Shown here one piece after another: positions 8,622 to 21,155 of a DNA stretch of 64,000 bases. The notes below the pieces were generated by a model. The model made no database searches and was not told where the DNA came from. It saw only the letters and a list, made by a program, of their open reading frames with translations. The first letter of the stretch is position 1; each line of letters starts with the position of its first letter. Source of the stretch: Trema orientale (Eukaryota; Streptophyta; Magnoliopsida; Rosales; Cannabaceae); contig JXTC01000270.1 in assembly GCA_002914845.1 (NCBI GenBank), positions 241,058 to 305,057 of the forward strand. Direction: 5' to 3'. A program made the translations under genes and the position numbers.

Positions 8622-11600
8622 ATGGAAAGGATGAGTTTTCCCAGGTGGGTTTTGCTTTTGGGGCTATTGGGTTACTTCTTGTTGTTGTTTGGTTTTGATT
8701 GTGTGGAAGGTCTTGGTGTGAATTGGGGTACTCAGGCTACTCACAAACTGCCTCCAAAGACTGTGGTTCAGATGTTGAAAGACAATGGTATTCAAAAAGT
8801 GAAGCTCTTTGATGCAGAAGAGTCCACCATGTTTGCTCTGGCTGGGAGTGGTCTTGAGGTCATGGTTGCTATTCCTAATGACCAGCTTGCTGTTATGAAC
8901 AGCTATGAACGAGCTCAAAACTGGGTTAAGAGAAACGTAACTCGTTACAACTTTAATGGAGGAGTTAACATCAAGTAAGTTAACTTGTTCTTTTCTTTTG
9001 TCCAATTTGTGAGCATTTTTTTTTTTTTTTTTTGGGATACATGATTTGCAATATTATTTGATTATATTATATGTGATTCTGTTTTGTTGTCCAATTCTTA
9101 TTAGCATGGTAGGTTAACTATCCGACTTTTCATTCATTGAATTGGATATGGTTTAACTAATATATTAATATACGGCAGTTTGAACAACCTTAGTGAGCTG
9201 TCCTTTGGTTGAATTAGTTCTTGAATTTTCTTGGGGTTGCTTAGAGTCATTATATTGTTCTTTTCTTCTAACAGTTGATTAATTGATTTGCATTGAATGA
9301 TTCAGTTTCTGTTGTTGTTTTCATTTCTGCGTCTATCTGTTTTGTAGAATATAGCAGAATTTTTTTTCCTCAATTCGTTTTTTAATTGCTGATATGTTGT
9401 GAGGAGGAGAACAGAGTCCGGAATCTTTGGTTCCTACTTTTAAGTCGATTTTTAGAGCATTGGATTCTTTGGAACCTTATATTATAAATGAAAGGAGGCT
9501 GGGGAATCTTGATAATAACTTTGTGTGTCTGATGAAATTGACTGCTTTGTGATATCAGCCTACAAAGAGATGATGTTTTGGAACTATCTTTAATTTTGGA
9601 AAGTAGAGAAATTTGATAAAATAAAAAAGAAGGGAAAACATAACAATGAAATTTGCAACAAATTTGTTACTCGACATGGTATTGGTTGTACAAGCCTCTC
9701 TTTTCCCTATCTTATTTGAGGGAAGAAAAATCGAATCTCAGCCTCTTTTCATGGTTAGAGAAATCCTAGTATGTCTTACCTTATTAATTTACAAGCATGA
9801 TAGGATTGAAAAGATGGGATTCTTTTTCCTTTTTACTTTGTCATAGATTTTGGAGTTTCTTCAATTCACCATAATATTCTATGTACCTTAGCCATGAAAT
9901 TGGGCTGAAGCTAAATTCATAAAGAAAATATTCCTGTTATATTGAACAGAAGGGCTGCTAATAAATTACGCTTCAGTTTCATCTTATTGGAGACTATTAT
10001 TAAGAAACAGAATCTTAAATACAAAACACAATACCAGAGTATAATCTGTTCTCTAGCATTGAGAATCAATCAAACACTACAATTGGAAAATGGTCCCCAA
10101 ATCCCTAGGATCCTTCTGAAGTTTTTATAATAAATCCATAAAGCAAGCCATACCAGCTGTGTTCCATAAATAAAACAATTTATTTTCTTCTTTTCGTACC
10201 AATTCACCCAAAACTATATAACCAGTACCCGTACACTCTTTGACAGAATTCTTATACACATCTTTAATTGGCCAAAACAATACATATATATATAGGNGGT
10301 GGATCCATGGTAAACAAAACTCTACAACTTGGCACCGTTCACACGATTTTAAGCTCCCTAATCCTTCTAATCCAGATCTGGAAAGCCAGTTTACAATGCA
10401 GAAGCAGGTTATCCAAAATTTCTCCCACCATAGTGGACAAAGAGACATAAAAGGCCTCTTTGCAATGCTAACCTATCCGAGCACTAACAGCCGCCCCAGA
10501 AAGTGTCAATGATGTTATCATGTTTCCTCTTCAATTTCTCTCCCTCCATGAATACATTGAGGGAAGGGACATTATGTAGTCAGAAAATTGCCACTTATAT
10601 TTGGTTATATGTACGTCCATTTTTTCATTAGTTAATTTTTTCACCTTTGCCCAGATATGTAGCGGTCGGTAATGAACCTTTCCTCTCATCCTACAATGGT
10701 TCATTTTTGAATGTCACCTTTCCAGCACTTCAAAACATTCAAAGGGCCCTCAATGAAGCTGGGGTTGGAGACTCTATAAAGGCTACTGTGCCCTTAAATG
10801 CAGATGTCTACAACTCACCAGAAAACAATCCCGTTCCATCCGCTGGAAGGTTTCGGAGTGACATTAATCAACTGATGACCCAAATAGTCCAGTTCCTCGA
10901 TGCAAATAAGGCTCCTTTCACTGTAAACATTTATCCATTCCTAAGTCTTTATGGGAATGATAACTTCCCATTTGACTATGCCTTCTTTGATGGGGTAAGC
11001 AATCCCATCGTCGATGCTGCTACTGGAATCCAATACACAAATGTGTTTGATGCGAACTTTGACACCCTGGTGGCGGCTTTGAGAGCTGCCGGATATGGAG
11101 ACATGACCATATTAGTTGGGGAGGTGGGTTGGCCAACTGATGGGGACAAGAATGCCAACAATGGTAATGCTTATAGATTCTACAATGGTCTTTTACCAAG
11201 ACTTGCAAGTAACAGAGGCACCCCACTGCGGCCAGGATACATAGAAGTTTACTTGTTTGGACTCATCGACGAGGATGCAAAAAGCATTGCTCCAGGAAGT
11301 TTTGAGCGTCACTGGGGAATTTTTAGGTATGATGGGCAACCCAAATTCGCTCTTGATCTTTCGGGTCAGGGTCAAAACAAGCTACTAGTGCCTGCTCAGA
11401 ATGTGCAGTATCTTCCTAATAAATGGTGTACGTTTAATCCAAATGCCAAGGATCTGAGTAAACTTGCGGATAATATAAATTATGCCTGCACGTTCTCAGA
11501 TTGCACGGCTCTTGGATATGGATCTTCTTGCAACAACTTGGATGCCAATGGGAATGCTTCGTACGCGTTCAACATGTACTACCAGATACAGAATCAGGAT

Positions 11601-11780
11601 GACATGGCTTGTGACTTTCAGGGTCTTGCCACGGTGACTACACAGAACATTTCACAGGGAACTTGCAGTTTTATCATTCAGATTGCTTCTCCCGCTTTTT
11701 CGATTAGACCATCTCTGATTGCTTTAGTATTTTTGACAGTCTTTACATTTGTTGCTACAAATCTTCATACATCTTTGTAG
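8622..11780 (+). CDS. GH17 glucan endo-1,3-beta-glucosidase with X8 domain (2 exons)
   Basis: The exons are 8622-8974 and 10655-11780. The donor is GTAAGT, the acceptor is CCCAG, and the junction is phase 2 (AA+A gives Lys). The product is 492 aa. Residues 1-30 are a hydrophobic signal peptide, and the mature chain begins [15 protein letters not shown], the usual GH17 start. The acid/base Glu125 lies in VAVGNEPF and the nucleophile Glu274 in [11 protein letters not shown]. An X8 (CBM43) domain begins near residue 374 ([13 protein letters not shown]) and has the expected cysteines. The last ~28 residues are hydrophobic, as in GPI-anchored members. The family hydrolyses callose at the cell wall and plasmodesmata; the length fits the Arabidopsis glucosidase 5/6 type. 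ATG 8622 is the nearest one ahead of the signal peptide; ATG 8631 is an alternative. Both catalytic residues are present and no break is seen. Confidence 0.93.
8975..10654 (+). other. Intron 1 of the GH17 gene (1.68 kb)
   Basis: This large AT-rich intron starts GTAAGT and ends CCCAG. It contains one ambiguous base at 10297. Immediately before that base is a 34-bp stretch identical to 2201-2234. The segment at about 10300-10520 is less AT-rich than its surroundings and may be a foreign insertion, but I recognise no family in it. Confidence 0.8.
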
Positions 11781-11860
11781 ATATATCATATCTGATGGCA
11801 GATGCTCTCTTTATTTGTTCTATTAGATAGGTTTAGCTCCATGGATGTTATGGATGGTTT

Positions 11861-11862
<2 letters not shown>

Positions 11863-11950
<88 letters not shown>
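11863..11950. repeat. (T)88 homopolymer tract after the GH17 stop codon
   Basis: An uninterrupted run of 88 T starts 83 bases after the glucanase stop codon, inside the presumed 3' UTR. It could be a decayed poly-A tail of an antisense retro-insertion, replication slippage, or a sequencing/assembly artefact. Confidence 0.9.
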
Positions 11951-11951
<1 letters not shown>

Positions 11952-12907
11952 GGATACTTAGACTTGACAGATTTATTTAATAAAATATTCACAGAATTTA
12001 TTATTCTCATATCTTATGTTACAAGCATGAGAAATTCCTGGCATGTGGAGGCTTCAAATTTTTGGTCCTACTGATTGGAGGCCGAGAACCGAAAGTCAAT
12101 AACGTTATCACAAAGTATCTATCATTTAATGTCAATCCATGCTGCTAAGAAGGAAATTTAATTATCTTGTGAAAAATAAATGCTTTTTCAGTTTCAAAAA
12201 AAAAAAAAAAAGCTTTTCCCGGAGTCTATTATTATATACTTTAGAAGACTAGGTTCCACACATCTTTTTAAGATGTACCATAACACCATCTTGAATTGCT
12301 GAAAAAGGCATGTTGTAAACAAACCAATTTAGCAAAGCGATGACACTTTTATTAGGCAGTAATAATTGTTTTTTTAATAATTCTAGATGTATCAAGTCTA
12401 ATCTAAAATTCATGTGGGACTAAGCGATCTTATGATGCCGAGGGCTTTACCTGAAAAATGCAGACGAAAAATAAGGAGAGTTTCGTTTTCCGATCTATTA
12501 ATAATGTTTATTTGATGACAATGTTTTTTTGTGTAATGTTTTTTTGTGTACTCTATGAATAGAAAAATATTTATTATTACTGATTATACGTATTCTTCTA
12601 TGGATATCACTATATTTACTCACTGATTGGTACTATACTTTAAATCGTTTGATTTTCATTGGATGAATATGATGAATTGTATAACTGTAAGGGAAAAAAA
12701 AAATTGACGTGAGATAATACGAGAAAAGAAAAAGAACTAGTAGAAAAGCAAGAGGTGAAGAGAATTAGGGTAAAAACCGGCAAATAGGTAGAAAAGTAGT
12801 AGAATTAGATCAAGAATCCAAAGAGAAGAGAACTGTAGAGGGAGAAAACTCAATAATCACTAAATATTCATTCATTATTAGCCAATCCATTACTTTTTTC
12901 TAGGTCT
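11951..12907. other. Downstream intergenic stretch, no gene seen
   Basis: This holds the presumed glucanase 3' UTR remainder and AT-rich DNA up to the assembly gap. No gene or element end was recognised. Confidence 0.55.
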
Positions 12908-13100
12908 NNNNNNNNNNNNNNNNNNNNNNNNNNNNNNNNNNNNNNNNNNNNNNNNNNNNNNNNNNNNNNNNNNNNNNNNNNNNNNNNNNNNNNNNNNNNN
13001 NNNNNNNNNNNNNNNNNNNNNNNNNNNNNNNNNNNNNNNNNNNNNNNNNNNNNNNNNNNNNNNNNNNNNNNNNNNNNNNNNNNNNNNNNNNNNNNNNNNN
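12908..13100. other. Assembly gap (193 N)
   Basis: A run of N. The base composition changes sharply on its right side, where a GC-rich repeat begins, so the gap probably covers a hard-to-assemble repeat. Confidence 0.99.
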
Positions 13101-13273
13101 AATCGGGGTGGGGTCGGGGTGGGGCATTCAATCCCAAGCCCGCCCCGTCCCATAAAATATTAATCGGGGAATCCCCGCCCCATGCCCCGCACCGTTTATA
13201 ACGGTGAAAACCCGCCCCGTTCGGGCCGGTGCACCACGGTGCACTGCCCCGTTCGGTGAAATTGACATCCCTA
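13101..13273. mobile_element. GC-rich end of a hAT-like non-autonomous element
   Basis: Right after the gap comes a strikingly G/C-rich block with GGGGTGGGGTCGGGG and CCCCGCCCC phrases. It ends in AAATTGACATCCCTA, whose reverse (TAGGGATGTCAATTT) looks like plant hAT terminal repeats. The next 8 bases are ACTAGTTA. The other end and its matching duplication are not visible and may lie in the gap. Confidence 0.45.
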
Positions 13274-14576
13274 ACTAGTTACTCAAAAATAATCTAACAA
13301 TTAAATAAAACCTAATAAGTAACAATAATAATAATTTCCAATTATATTTTATTCTTTGTCTGCATCATTCTCCCAGGGTTCGAGAACTCAACTCCAGTGA
13401 GTTAAAACTCAAATACATCATAAATGAGCAATCTAATGTGTAGAAAGATCTGCAAGCGAAAATTTTGATGCTTGATGAAGAAGTAGAATCTTGAAACAGA
13501 AGATTTACTCTATTCTCTTCTCAACACAGGATGCGATTCTCAAAAAGTTCTCACACATTAAAAACTAGTCCACAAGTCATATTAGAAGAAAAATAAAATA
13601 AACATGCATTTGATCCAAGTTTTGGAATTTGATGTTTAAGTGGATGTGTAAGTGGACTAAGGATAATAGACTCAGCTAGCATTAAATGTTGTTTTACAAT
13701 AGGCTCAACTATAGGTTCATCAGTATAGTTCCATTCCACAAAATTTCGTAAAGATTTTTACAAATTGTGTATAAGAGTTGGTGTAAGGTTTGTTCATGCT
13801 AACTCCTAAAATCTTCCCTTAGTTCTTCCAACTTATGTTATATTTCTTTGAAATCATGGGTAATTTCATCTCATTCGGCGACAAAGTCAACAATTCCGGT
13901 AACCAACTTATCAAAAGTGGACTCACCATTATGATATTCAAGATTGCTAACATAGCTAACACTAGGGTCTCTAACATGGACAGTGTTTAATTCGATTAGC
14001 CTAGGTCATAATAGCAGTGTCATATGATCTTGATAAAATTAATGATAGTAGTATGCACTATAAGAAGGGTTTATGATAATATGGCTCGTGATAAGTTGAC
14101 CAAGTTTTATACATTGGAATTGCAGTTTTAACATATAAGGTTGACAGTAGACGTTTCTAGCTTTTCTGGGTCTGTTTGTGTTACGTCAAATGAACTCAAT
14201 ACAGGTTTGAGTACAAACCAAAACCAAAAAGCAGCCTCTCGGAAACTCTATTCAATTTTAAGTGGAATTCAAACAAGACGTTTTAAAGACAATGGGTGGA
14301 ATATTTTGGTTGACCAAGCCCATTTTCGAACCCAAACACAGCATTCATGTATTAAATTTCGACTTTAACTCTTTAACTAATTTCATCCAATATCAGTTAG
14401 AAAGTTCTATCATAATCCAGTTGATTTTGTTTCTTTTGAAACATAATGTGGTCAGAAAAAACAGTATTGCCCTCGGAACTGATCACTGTTAAAGAAGACT
14501 AGGGCACACGCCATTGAAACTTTAAGCAAAGACAAATTTCCATTAAAGAAGTCTCGAGTCGAAGATAATAAGTACT
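13274..14576. other. Intergenic stretch, no gene seen
   Basis: AT-rich sequence downstream of the TBL gene. Open frames here are short and resemble no family. It may include the TBL 3' UTR close to 14576. Confidence 0.55.
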
Positions 14577-16860
14577 TCAATTTCTGACCTTAATATTGCT
14601 TAATTGCACTACAAACAAATCATTCCAAGTATCAGTAATTCCTGGTAAGCACCAGTGCATGCAATCATCGTGTTTTTTTCCTCCGGCTGTAGACGGGTGG
14701 GCATCTGCTCTGAACTCGCTCAAGTGTGTGATGTCCAAAATATGAAAATTAGATCCTTCAAGAGCCTTAAATAGGTGCTGATTTACCAGCCGTGCCTCCA
14801 AATTTGTTCCATTGTTCTTCAGAGAGAAGAGCTCTTCTACCTGTAACAGAGATAAAAGCTTTAGCCCATTACCCAACTGAATGTCACATAATAGGGGAAA
14901 AAAAGACATTGTCTTGTAAGCATGTGTATTTTATGTATATAACAGATGCAGAATTAGAAAAATGAATAGCCAAAAAACCAAATGAATCTTAATTACAGAA
15001 CATTATGACCCTAACCTGCTCTGACAACAAAGGCTTCAGCCGTTGGCAAGTACCACCCTGGTCCCAGTCACCTCCTTCAAAATGTCTAGGTGATTGTGTC
15101 CGAAAGAATTTGATTGCACCAGGTCGAGTTCTATTCTCAACATACTTTACCTACGAGATACACATAATGTTGTCTCATTCATTATTAGATACATAGACAA
15201 AATTAACACAGAAAGCTTTAGTTGGACAACAGGGTTATGACTAGGTAGTGTTACAGAAATATAGAAATTCATAACTGCACAAGATGCAATGGATCAGATA
15301 TGGTAGGAGCAATTTTACGATATTCTATTATGTTGAATAGCTGCAAAAACACACTGAAAATAACACTACTTTTCGTCTTTAAAGAAAAACAACGTAATGC
15401 CATACCATGTGTTCTAACACTAAATCAAGGCCCACATCATGAGATACTGGGGGAACCACAGGCTGACCCTTTTCAAAGAAAAGCATTGGAGACTTTACAG
15501 GGTCAAATTTTGAAGGAGCCCACCACCTGTTAATTGCAACACCTTCCATGTCAAATGTTGATTATAATTATGTAAAAATAAACATAGATATGTATATCCA
15601 ACTACAATCAGACAGATAAGTATACAAACATCAAGTGCACTATGATCACTACAATCAGTAGAGAAGAAAAGAGACCAAAGAATACAAAGTGCATTTGACA
15701 CCATCATAAGTAACTAATAGGTTATGACACATGAAAAGAACAACAAAATACCAGTGTCCTGTGTTGAAGATCAGAATGTCATGAAAGCTCGGAGCATTTG
15801 CCCATGTTCCTTCTGGAATGTCAACATCAACTCTGTAACCTTCTTTATATCCAAGAGCTTCCAAAGCACCACCATTGCCATTAGCTGACCAACTGCACCA
15901 AAATGGGAAAGCAAACCTCTGTTATGCAAACTTGGTATGCAAATATGTTCTTTAACAGAAAGTCATGCAAAAGAATAAACAAGCAAATTACTCAGCAATG
16001 TACAAGATAAATTTAGTTCCTCATCTAAGCCAACATAAAAAGCAGTCAAAGCAAGGCAACATCATAGCAAAGAAAGCTTACCTACCATATCGAGCCAAAA
16101 GGTTTGTTCGATGATAAGCAATGGTGAGATTATAGTGAAGAAATGTAAAACCACGATCAGCACCCACTGGCCTCCACTTCTTGACTTCATTTGACACGCC
16201 TTTCAGAGAGCAGAAGAGGGACACAAACATATTCCTATTCAATGAATCGCCAATAAACCCTGCACTGTACAAAATTCTTCAGTTCTAACGTAGCACATTA
16301 TAATATCAATAAAGTAAATCCAAATATTAAAGCTTTTTCAAACTCTCACTAAAAGGAAGGCAACAATAAAATTGGGAGTCAAATTATAGTTTTAAGTACA
16401 AGTACAAAAAGTAAATAAATAAATAAAAAGTACCAACGCTGGTGTCCCTGTAAGTCTGGAGAAAGGTTGCAGGGTCAAATGGTGGGAGTTCACATCGGGT
16501 GGGTTTCCACTGCCAATTGATGAGATCGCGGGCATTGGACTTGTTTCCAGAGAAGCAATTCCAGCCCTTGAAAATCTCCTTGCACGTGTTATCATACCTA
16601 GGCGTTCTCCCATTCGGGTAGTGGATCCAGGTTCCATCCGAGTAGTCGCACGGAGCAGCTGAAATTCCCGGGTCAGACCCCCCGATTTTGGGGAATTGGA
16701 TGCTTTGATTAGACCGTGAAGGAATGGATGTGTTTCTTATGAAAGAAAGAACGAGGAAGATAGAAACGAAGCACAGAAGAGAGACAAAGGGGAAGAGAGG
16801 GACTTTCTTAGCATGATTTTGGTGGTGAGAGCAGGAGTGCGAGTGGTCTCTCATGGCCAT
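14577..16860 (-). CDS. Trichome birefringence-like (TBL/PMR5) polysaccharide O-acetyltransferase (6 exons)
   Basis: Exons in reading order are 16434-16860, 16082-16259, 15752-15892, 15406-15526, 15016-15150 and 14577-14840. All junctions are GT..AG, the frame stays open and the product is 421 aa. Residues 20-41 form a membrane anchor, as in Golgi type II proteins. The PMR5N domain ([20 protein letters not shown]) is followed by the GDS motif FIGDSLNRN with catalytic Ser148, and near the C-terminus by the DxxH motif Asp393-Cys-Met-His396 in [13 protein letters not shown] proteins move acetyl groups onto wall polysaccharides such as xylan, mannan or xyloglucan. Sequence features suggest the TBL12/13/14 subgroup, but substrate and exact orthologue are not settled. 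The start is ATG 16860; the frame upstream has only a TTG. No damage is visible. Confidence 0.93.
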
Positions 16861-18500
16861 TGCGTTCAATGGACAAGCATAGCCTTAAAAAGAAAAAAAA
16901 AAAAACCTAGGTCACAAATAAGGTTCAACTTCTACGTCTCTGCTCATTTGAAAAAGAAAAATTCGTGCATTCTCTAGTGTGGATTTTATATTAAAAGGGC
17001 AAAGAAATGCTTATCAGATAGTTCAACCTACTTTGTCGTAAATATAACAAGAGATTAAACAACAAGAGAGATTATTGAACTCAGAAAATTAACATGGCAA
17101 GAGAGACTAGTGAACTTTTGAATGAGCTCACACCTTAGCAACTAGCCAAAAAAAAAAAAAAAAAAAAAAAAAAGCAGTGGAAATTTACACACATCCAAGA
17201 AGGCAATGTTATAAAGAAATGGAGTAAGAAGAGTAAGAGCAGAAGCTGAAACAGAGTTCTGACTGAAGCACAGTTTACTCATAGAATAGAATAGAAGTTA
17301 TATTTGACATGATAACGGAAGCATCTTTTCTTCAAGCAATACTAGTTATATAGATTGAAAGTGATTCCCAAAATTCATATAATGTCTCAACATGCAATTA
17401 TTTCCCATGTTTATTGAAAAATAACCAGGATCATTATTCGCAACAACTCGTATAATAAATTTCCTAGACATGAATCTAATAAACCCAGAAAAAGAAAATT
17501 AAAAAAATGATAATGCCAAGATATCAAAAAATGACACATAAAATCAAAGAAAGAAACATTCAGAAATCCGAACAAAGATCTGACAAATCTAGAGAAACGT
17601 ATAGAAGAGTTGCATCCCAGTGAGCTCCAACAATGAAACGAATCGAAAACTTACTTTAATATTTCAGATCTTGATTTGATTTTGATTTTGATTTTCAATT
17701 GAAGACATGGATTGGCGTGGGAGATTGAATGGTGAGATGGCTGATTGATTCAATGATATGCAATATGCAAAACGCGATCGTCGTTTTGGCCCAAAAAAAC
17801 GCCGATATCTTCCGACAACCGACTTACTTGTATCTGTGCTCGCCCTGTCTGCCCCAACTCATAACAATACTTTTTTTTTTTTTTTGATAAAAGACAACAA
17901 AACAAATACTATACTCATAATTTCACCAAATATGCACCCTACTTACAATTTATTATCCTTTTTTTAATGTCTCCACAAATGGATATCAGGGAAATTGGTA
18001 AAATAACGACAATATCGTTAAAATGTTGATGTCAGTAAAAATGATGTAATATTGTGATATTTACGAATATTATTGGCACAATAGCAGTGACATTTTGAAA
18101 TATCAACAGAAATATTGATTTTTTTTCCTTTTTTGTAAACTTTTATTTAAAAAAATAAATAAAATAAAACCATAGTTTCGTGCCTCCATTAAAATTTTTG
18201 GAACTATCTATGTTTGTAATTAAAATCACTACAATGCTTGAAGGAAAATATTGTTTAGACTAAAATGAGAATTTTTTTTATAATTTTCAACCTCCTAGAA
18301 ATGTTTTTTGGCATTGAATAAATTTGAAATGTTCTACATTTTAATTGATTTTTAATTATTTTTATTATAATTGAGAACTAGTTATAATTTGTAAGATATT
18401 AATAGGGAGATATGAAATGTATTCAATAAACTAGTGTGATATGCATCTTAATTTTAAAATTGTTCTATGAAGTAAAATTCAATTGTTTTTCTACCATATA
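16861..18500. other. Upstream region of the TBL gene, no other gene seen
   Basis: Presumed 5' UTR and promoter DNA of the TBL gene, including an A(26) run at 17148-17173. From about 17985 the text becomes rich in ATATCG/ATATTG phrases resembling the interior of the hAT-type element at 32949-33681. No ends could be defined here. Confidence 0.5.
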
Positions 18501-18997
18501 TGTAGCGCCCCAAGTCCTATATTGCCATATCGGATACTATATATGTAGCGTCCCAAGTCCTATATTGCCATATCGGATATGCTCTGGGAAGATCATGAGT
18601 ATTTTGGTGATGATCTATGAGCTTAAAAGTACCTTCAAGCTAGCACTTTTGGGTGAGGTCCAGTGGTATTACATTTGATATTCAGAGCCGACCCAGTCCA
18701 TACCTATGGGGGCCTTGGAAGGCTACCACGGGCCGGAATCGCGGTGAATGTGGACCCCGCCCATAGGGGTTATATATGGGCTATTGAATGTGGATCTCCT
18801 AGCAAGGACGCTAGGCCCTTAACGGGGGGAGATTGTAACACCCCAAGTCCCACATCGGGTATGCTCTGGGAAGAGCATGAGTATTTAAGTGATGGTCTAT
18901 GAGCACAAAAAGTACCTTCAAGCTAGCACTTTTGGGTGAGGCCCAGTAGTGTTACATTTTCCCAGAACATACCCAATGTGAGACTTGGGGCGTTACA
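18501..18997 (+). mobile_element. TRIM-like miniature LTR element with inverted LTR fragment
   Basis: Two ~125-bp direct repeats (18544-18673 and 18834-18956) begin TGTA and end TTACA. They flank a 160-bp interior. The interior starts with a primer-site-like TGATATTCAGAGCC (compare the initiator-tRNA-Met site TGGTATCAGAGC) and ends in a purine tract, ACGGGGGGAGA. Outside the pair, 18501-18543 repeats the first ~43 bp of the LTR in direct orientation, and 18961-18997 repeats its first ~37 bp inverted. The whole unit is flanked by ATATA (18496-18500 and 18998-19002), which looks like a 5-bp target duplication. There is no coding capacity. Confidence 0.75.
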
Positions 18998-19912
18998 ATA
19001 TATGCCTAGTTTTTTGTTATATATATAAATATTAAATTTTTTGAATAAAACATTGTATAAATCATACAATATCAACTGTTCTAACATTTTCTAAAGTTTC
19101 ACATGAAAATTTTGTCCTTAAAAATAAATTTTGATAATTTTTCAGAATATTTTTGACATCGACATTATCATTGATATTATCAGTAAGATTAAACATTGAC
19201 ATAATACTGCTCAAACATATTGTCTATTTATGTCATTCTATATAAAGATATTTTTGGATAATAAAGATTATATATGTTACGACATGGTTATTCCGAAAGT
19301 CTACTATCATGATTATATGTACAATTTTAGTACTTTTTCGTTTATTTTGAATTTGTGAAGAAAGTAAATTTTCTGAGAATGTTATGGCACATATAAATTC
19401 ATGAGGGGTGATTCCATGAATTCTCAGAGAAAATCAGAACTTAGACAGAAACCAAAACCCTTGTTTCCTTGGTTGTGTAGAACATGGATTAGCCCTAGTA
19501 GGTGTATTGCTATTCTAACAAGCACATTAAATGGACCAAATCTCAACTCAGGGATATTTTCGTCTTTTGGTACAAATTATGGACTTTTTTAACATTAAGA
19601 TGACTAAGGTGTTTAGAATAGAAATTAGGTCATGTATTTCAAATTTGATGAAATTCAGAGTTGAAACAGGTAAACAGTGACAATGTAAAGGTTACAAGGA
19701 CAGAAATTGTAGAAAAAAGTTAAAATTGGGATTTTATTTGGTGGAATGGCTGAATTCTAGCATCGTTTTTTTAAAGAAATATTGTAATGATTAACATTGG
19801 ACTAATGAGATGTTGGAAAAGTGGAGAGAAATTACTAAATAATTTAGAGAAAAAAAATTGGAAAATAGTGACAAGTAGCAGCATTTAGTAGACATGTATC
19901 ACATTCCCAATT
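18998..19912. other. AT-rich stretch, no gene seen
   Basis: The left part (about 19100-19210) again has ATATTATC/GACATCG phrases like those at 17985-18120. The TRIM-like unit may therefore have landed inside an older repeat. Nothing else is recognisable. Confidence 0.45.
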
Positions 19913-19927
19913 TTGGCCAGTAGCAGG

Positions 19928-20407
19928 ACCCAAAATGAGATCATGATGATCAGGAACGAAAATCAAGATGGGGAAGAAGAAAAAGAAATGAAGGCCACAT
20001 ATGTTGATAATGGCAACAATGAATTAAATAAAGAAATTCAAGAAGAAATTGCCGACGTGTACTTAATGGCAATTGATGATGAGGTAAAATCTCTTAACCC
20101 CAATGATGATAGTGATGATAGTAGTGATGATGATAGTGATAATGTTTTGTCCTATAAGGAGTTATTAAATGATTTCAATAATTTATATAGAAATTATAAA
20201 AAACTCATTTTGAAAAATAATGCTCTTAAAAAGAAAATTCTTAGTTTGTCAGCTTTGGTCATAGTGTCATTGTCATGTTCTCTATGTTCTATCAAGTCTC
20301 TAAATTCTCTCAAAAAATTTCTCTTTTTCTCTCTCTTAACCAACAGAGAAGCAACCCCTAATTTTGACTTTTCTTCCTCCAATCCTCATATTTCTACACA
20401 AATATAA
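19928..20407 (+). pseudogene. Retroelement gag-like fragment
   Basis: An open stretch of about 160 codons with no convincing ATG start; the frame opens on TTG at 19913. It contains an acidic Asp/Ser-rich run followed by YKELLNDFNNLYRNYKKL and a lysine/asparagine-rich segment. That combination is common in the C-terminal part of plant copia-type gag proteins after the zinc knuckle. No zinc knuckle, protease or polymerase lies nearby, so it is an isolated fragment. The call rests on motif memory and is moderate only. Confidence 0.4.
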
Positions 20408-21155
20408 TCTTAAGAGCAAGTAGTTAAATATATGTGAGAGTGAGAACTATCTAAGAAGGTTAAATGCTTTATGCAAAGGATGTTTTTCAAGAGTTTAAAG
20501 ATAAGAAATTTAAGTTTTTGGCCTTTTGTTTTTGTGTTATTAAGTCTTGATGTAGATGATCTTGATGTTGAGTTTTCTTATCATTTTGAGGTTTAAAAGA
20601 TAAGGTAGTGTACTTTGTAGAGAGGGTTTGATCAAGAAGAGAAAAGGGTGTTCTATTTGAAAAGGTAAGGTAAGATTTTGGTGATTTTAAGTTGAAATTG
20701 TGTTCAATGATATTTTTGAGTTGGTAATGGTCATTTTGGTGTTCATATTGTTCTAAGATCTATCTTAGAAGTGTGTGAAGTTTGAGGAATCTTGGCTTTG
20801 AAAAGTACAAGTTGAAAGCTTAACTCAAGGTAAAAGTTTAACCTTCGGTGATTTTATAAGTTCGGTGATCATTTGAGGCTAAGAGCCATGACATGTAATA
20901 AGTGTGGGTAAATTATGGTTATGGTAATTATATTTTGATGCTTAATGATGCCTAATACTTTTCAGAAGTCAAGTACGTTGATTATGAGCCTTAAAATGAT
21001 TAAGTAATCAAAGTTGTTAATGGTTAAAACTAGAAAATGGCCTAAGAAGCAATCTGCCTGAATTTTAAAATGGATTTTTGAAATTGTTGTGATGAATTTT
21101 CAAATAATCTTTGAGCCCATATTTCAAGAAATTTCATATAATTATGTTTAGAATC

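Noticed and set aside
8664..9005. 113-codon minus-strand frame
   Set aside because: Antisense shadow of glucanase exon 1.
10125..10512. Minus- and plus-strand frames in the glucanase intron
   Set aside because: They span the ambiguous base, match no family and lie inside a well-supported intron.
11786..12074. Frames made of Lys or Phe runs
   Set aside because: Translation of the (T)88 tract.
18663..18902. 79-codon frame
   Set aside because: Lies across the TRIM-like LTRs and interior and has no protein resemblance.
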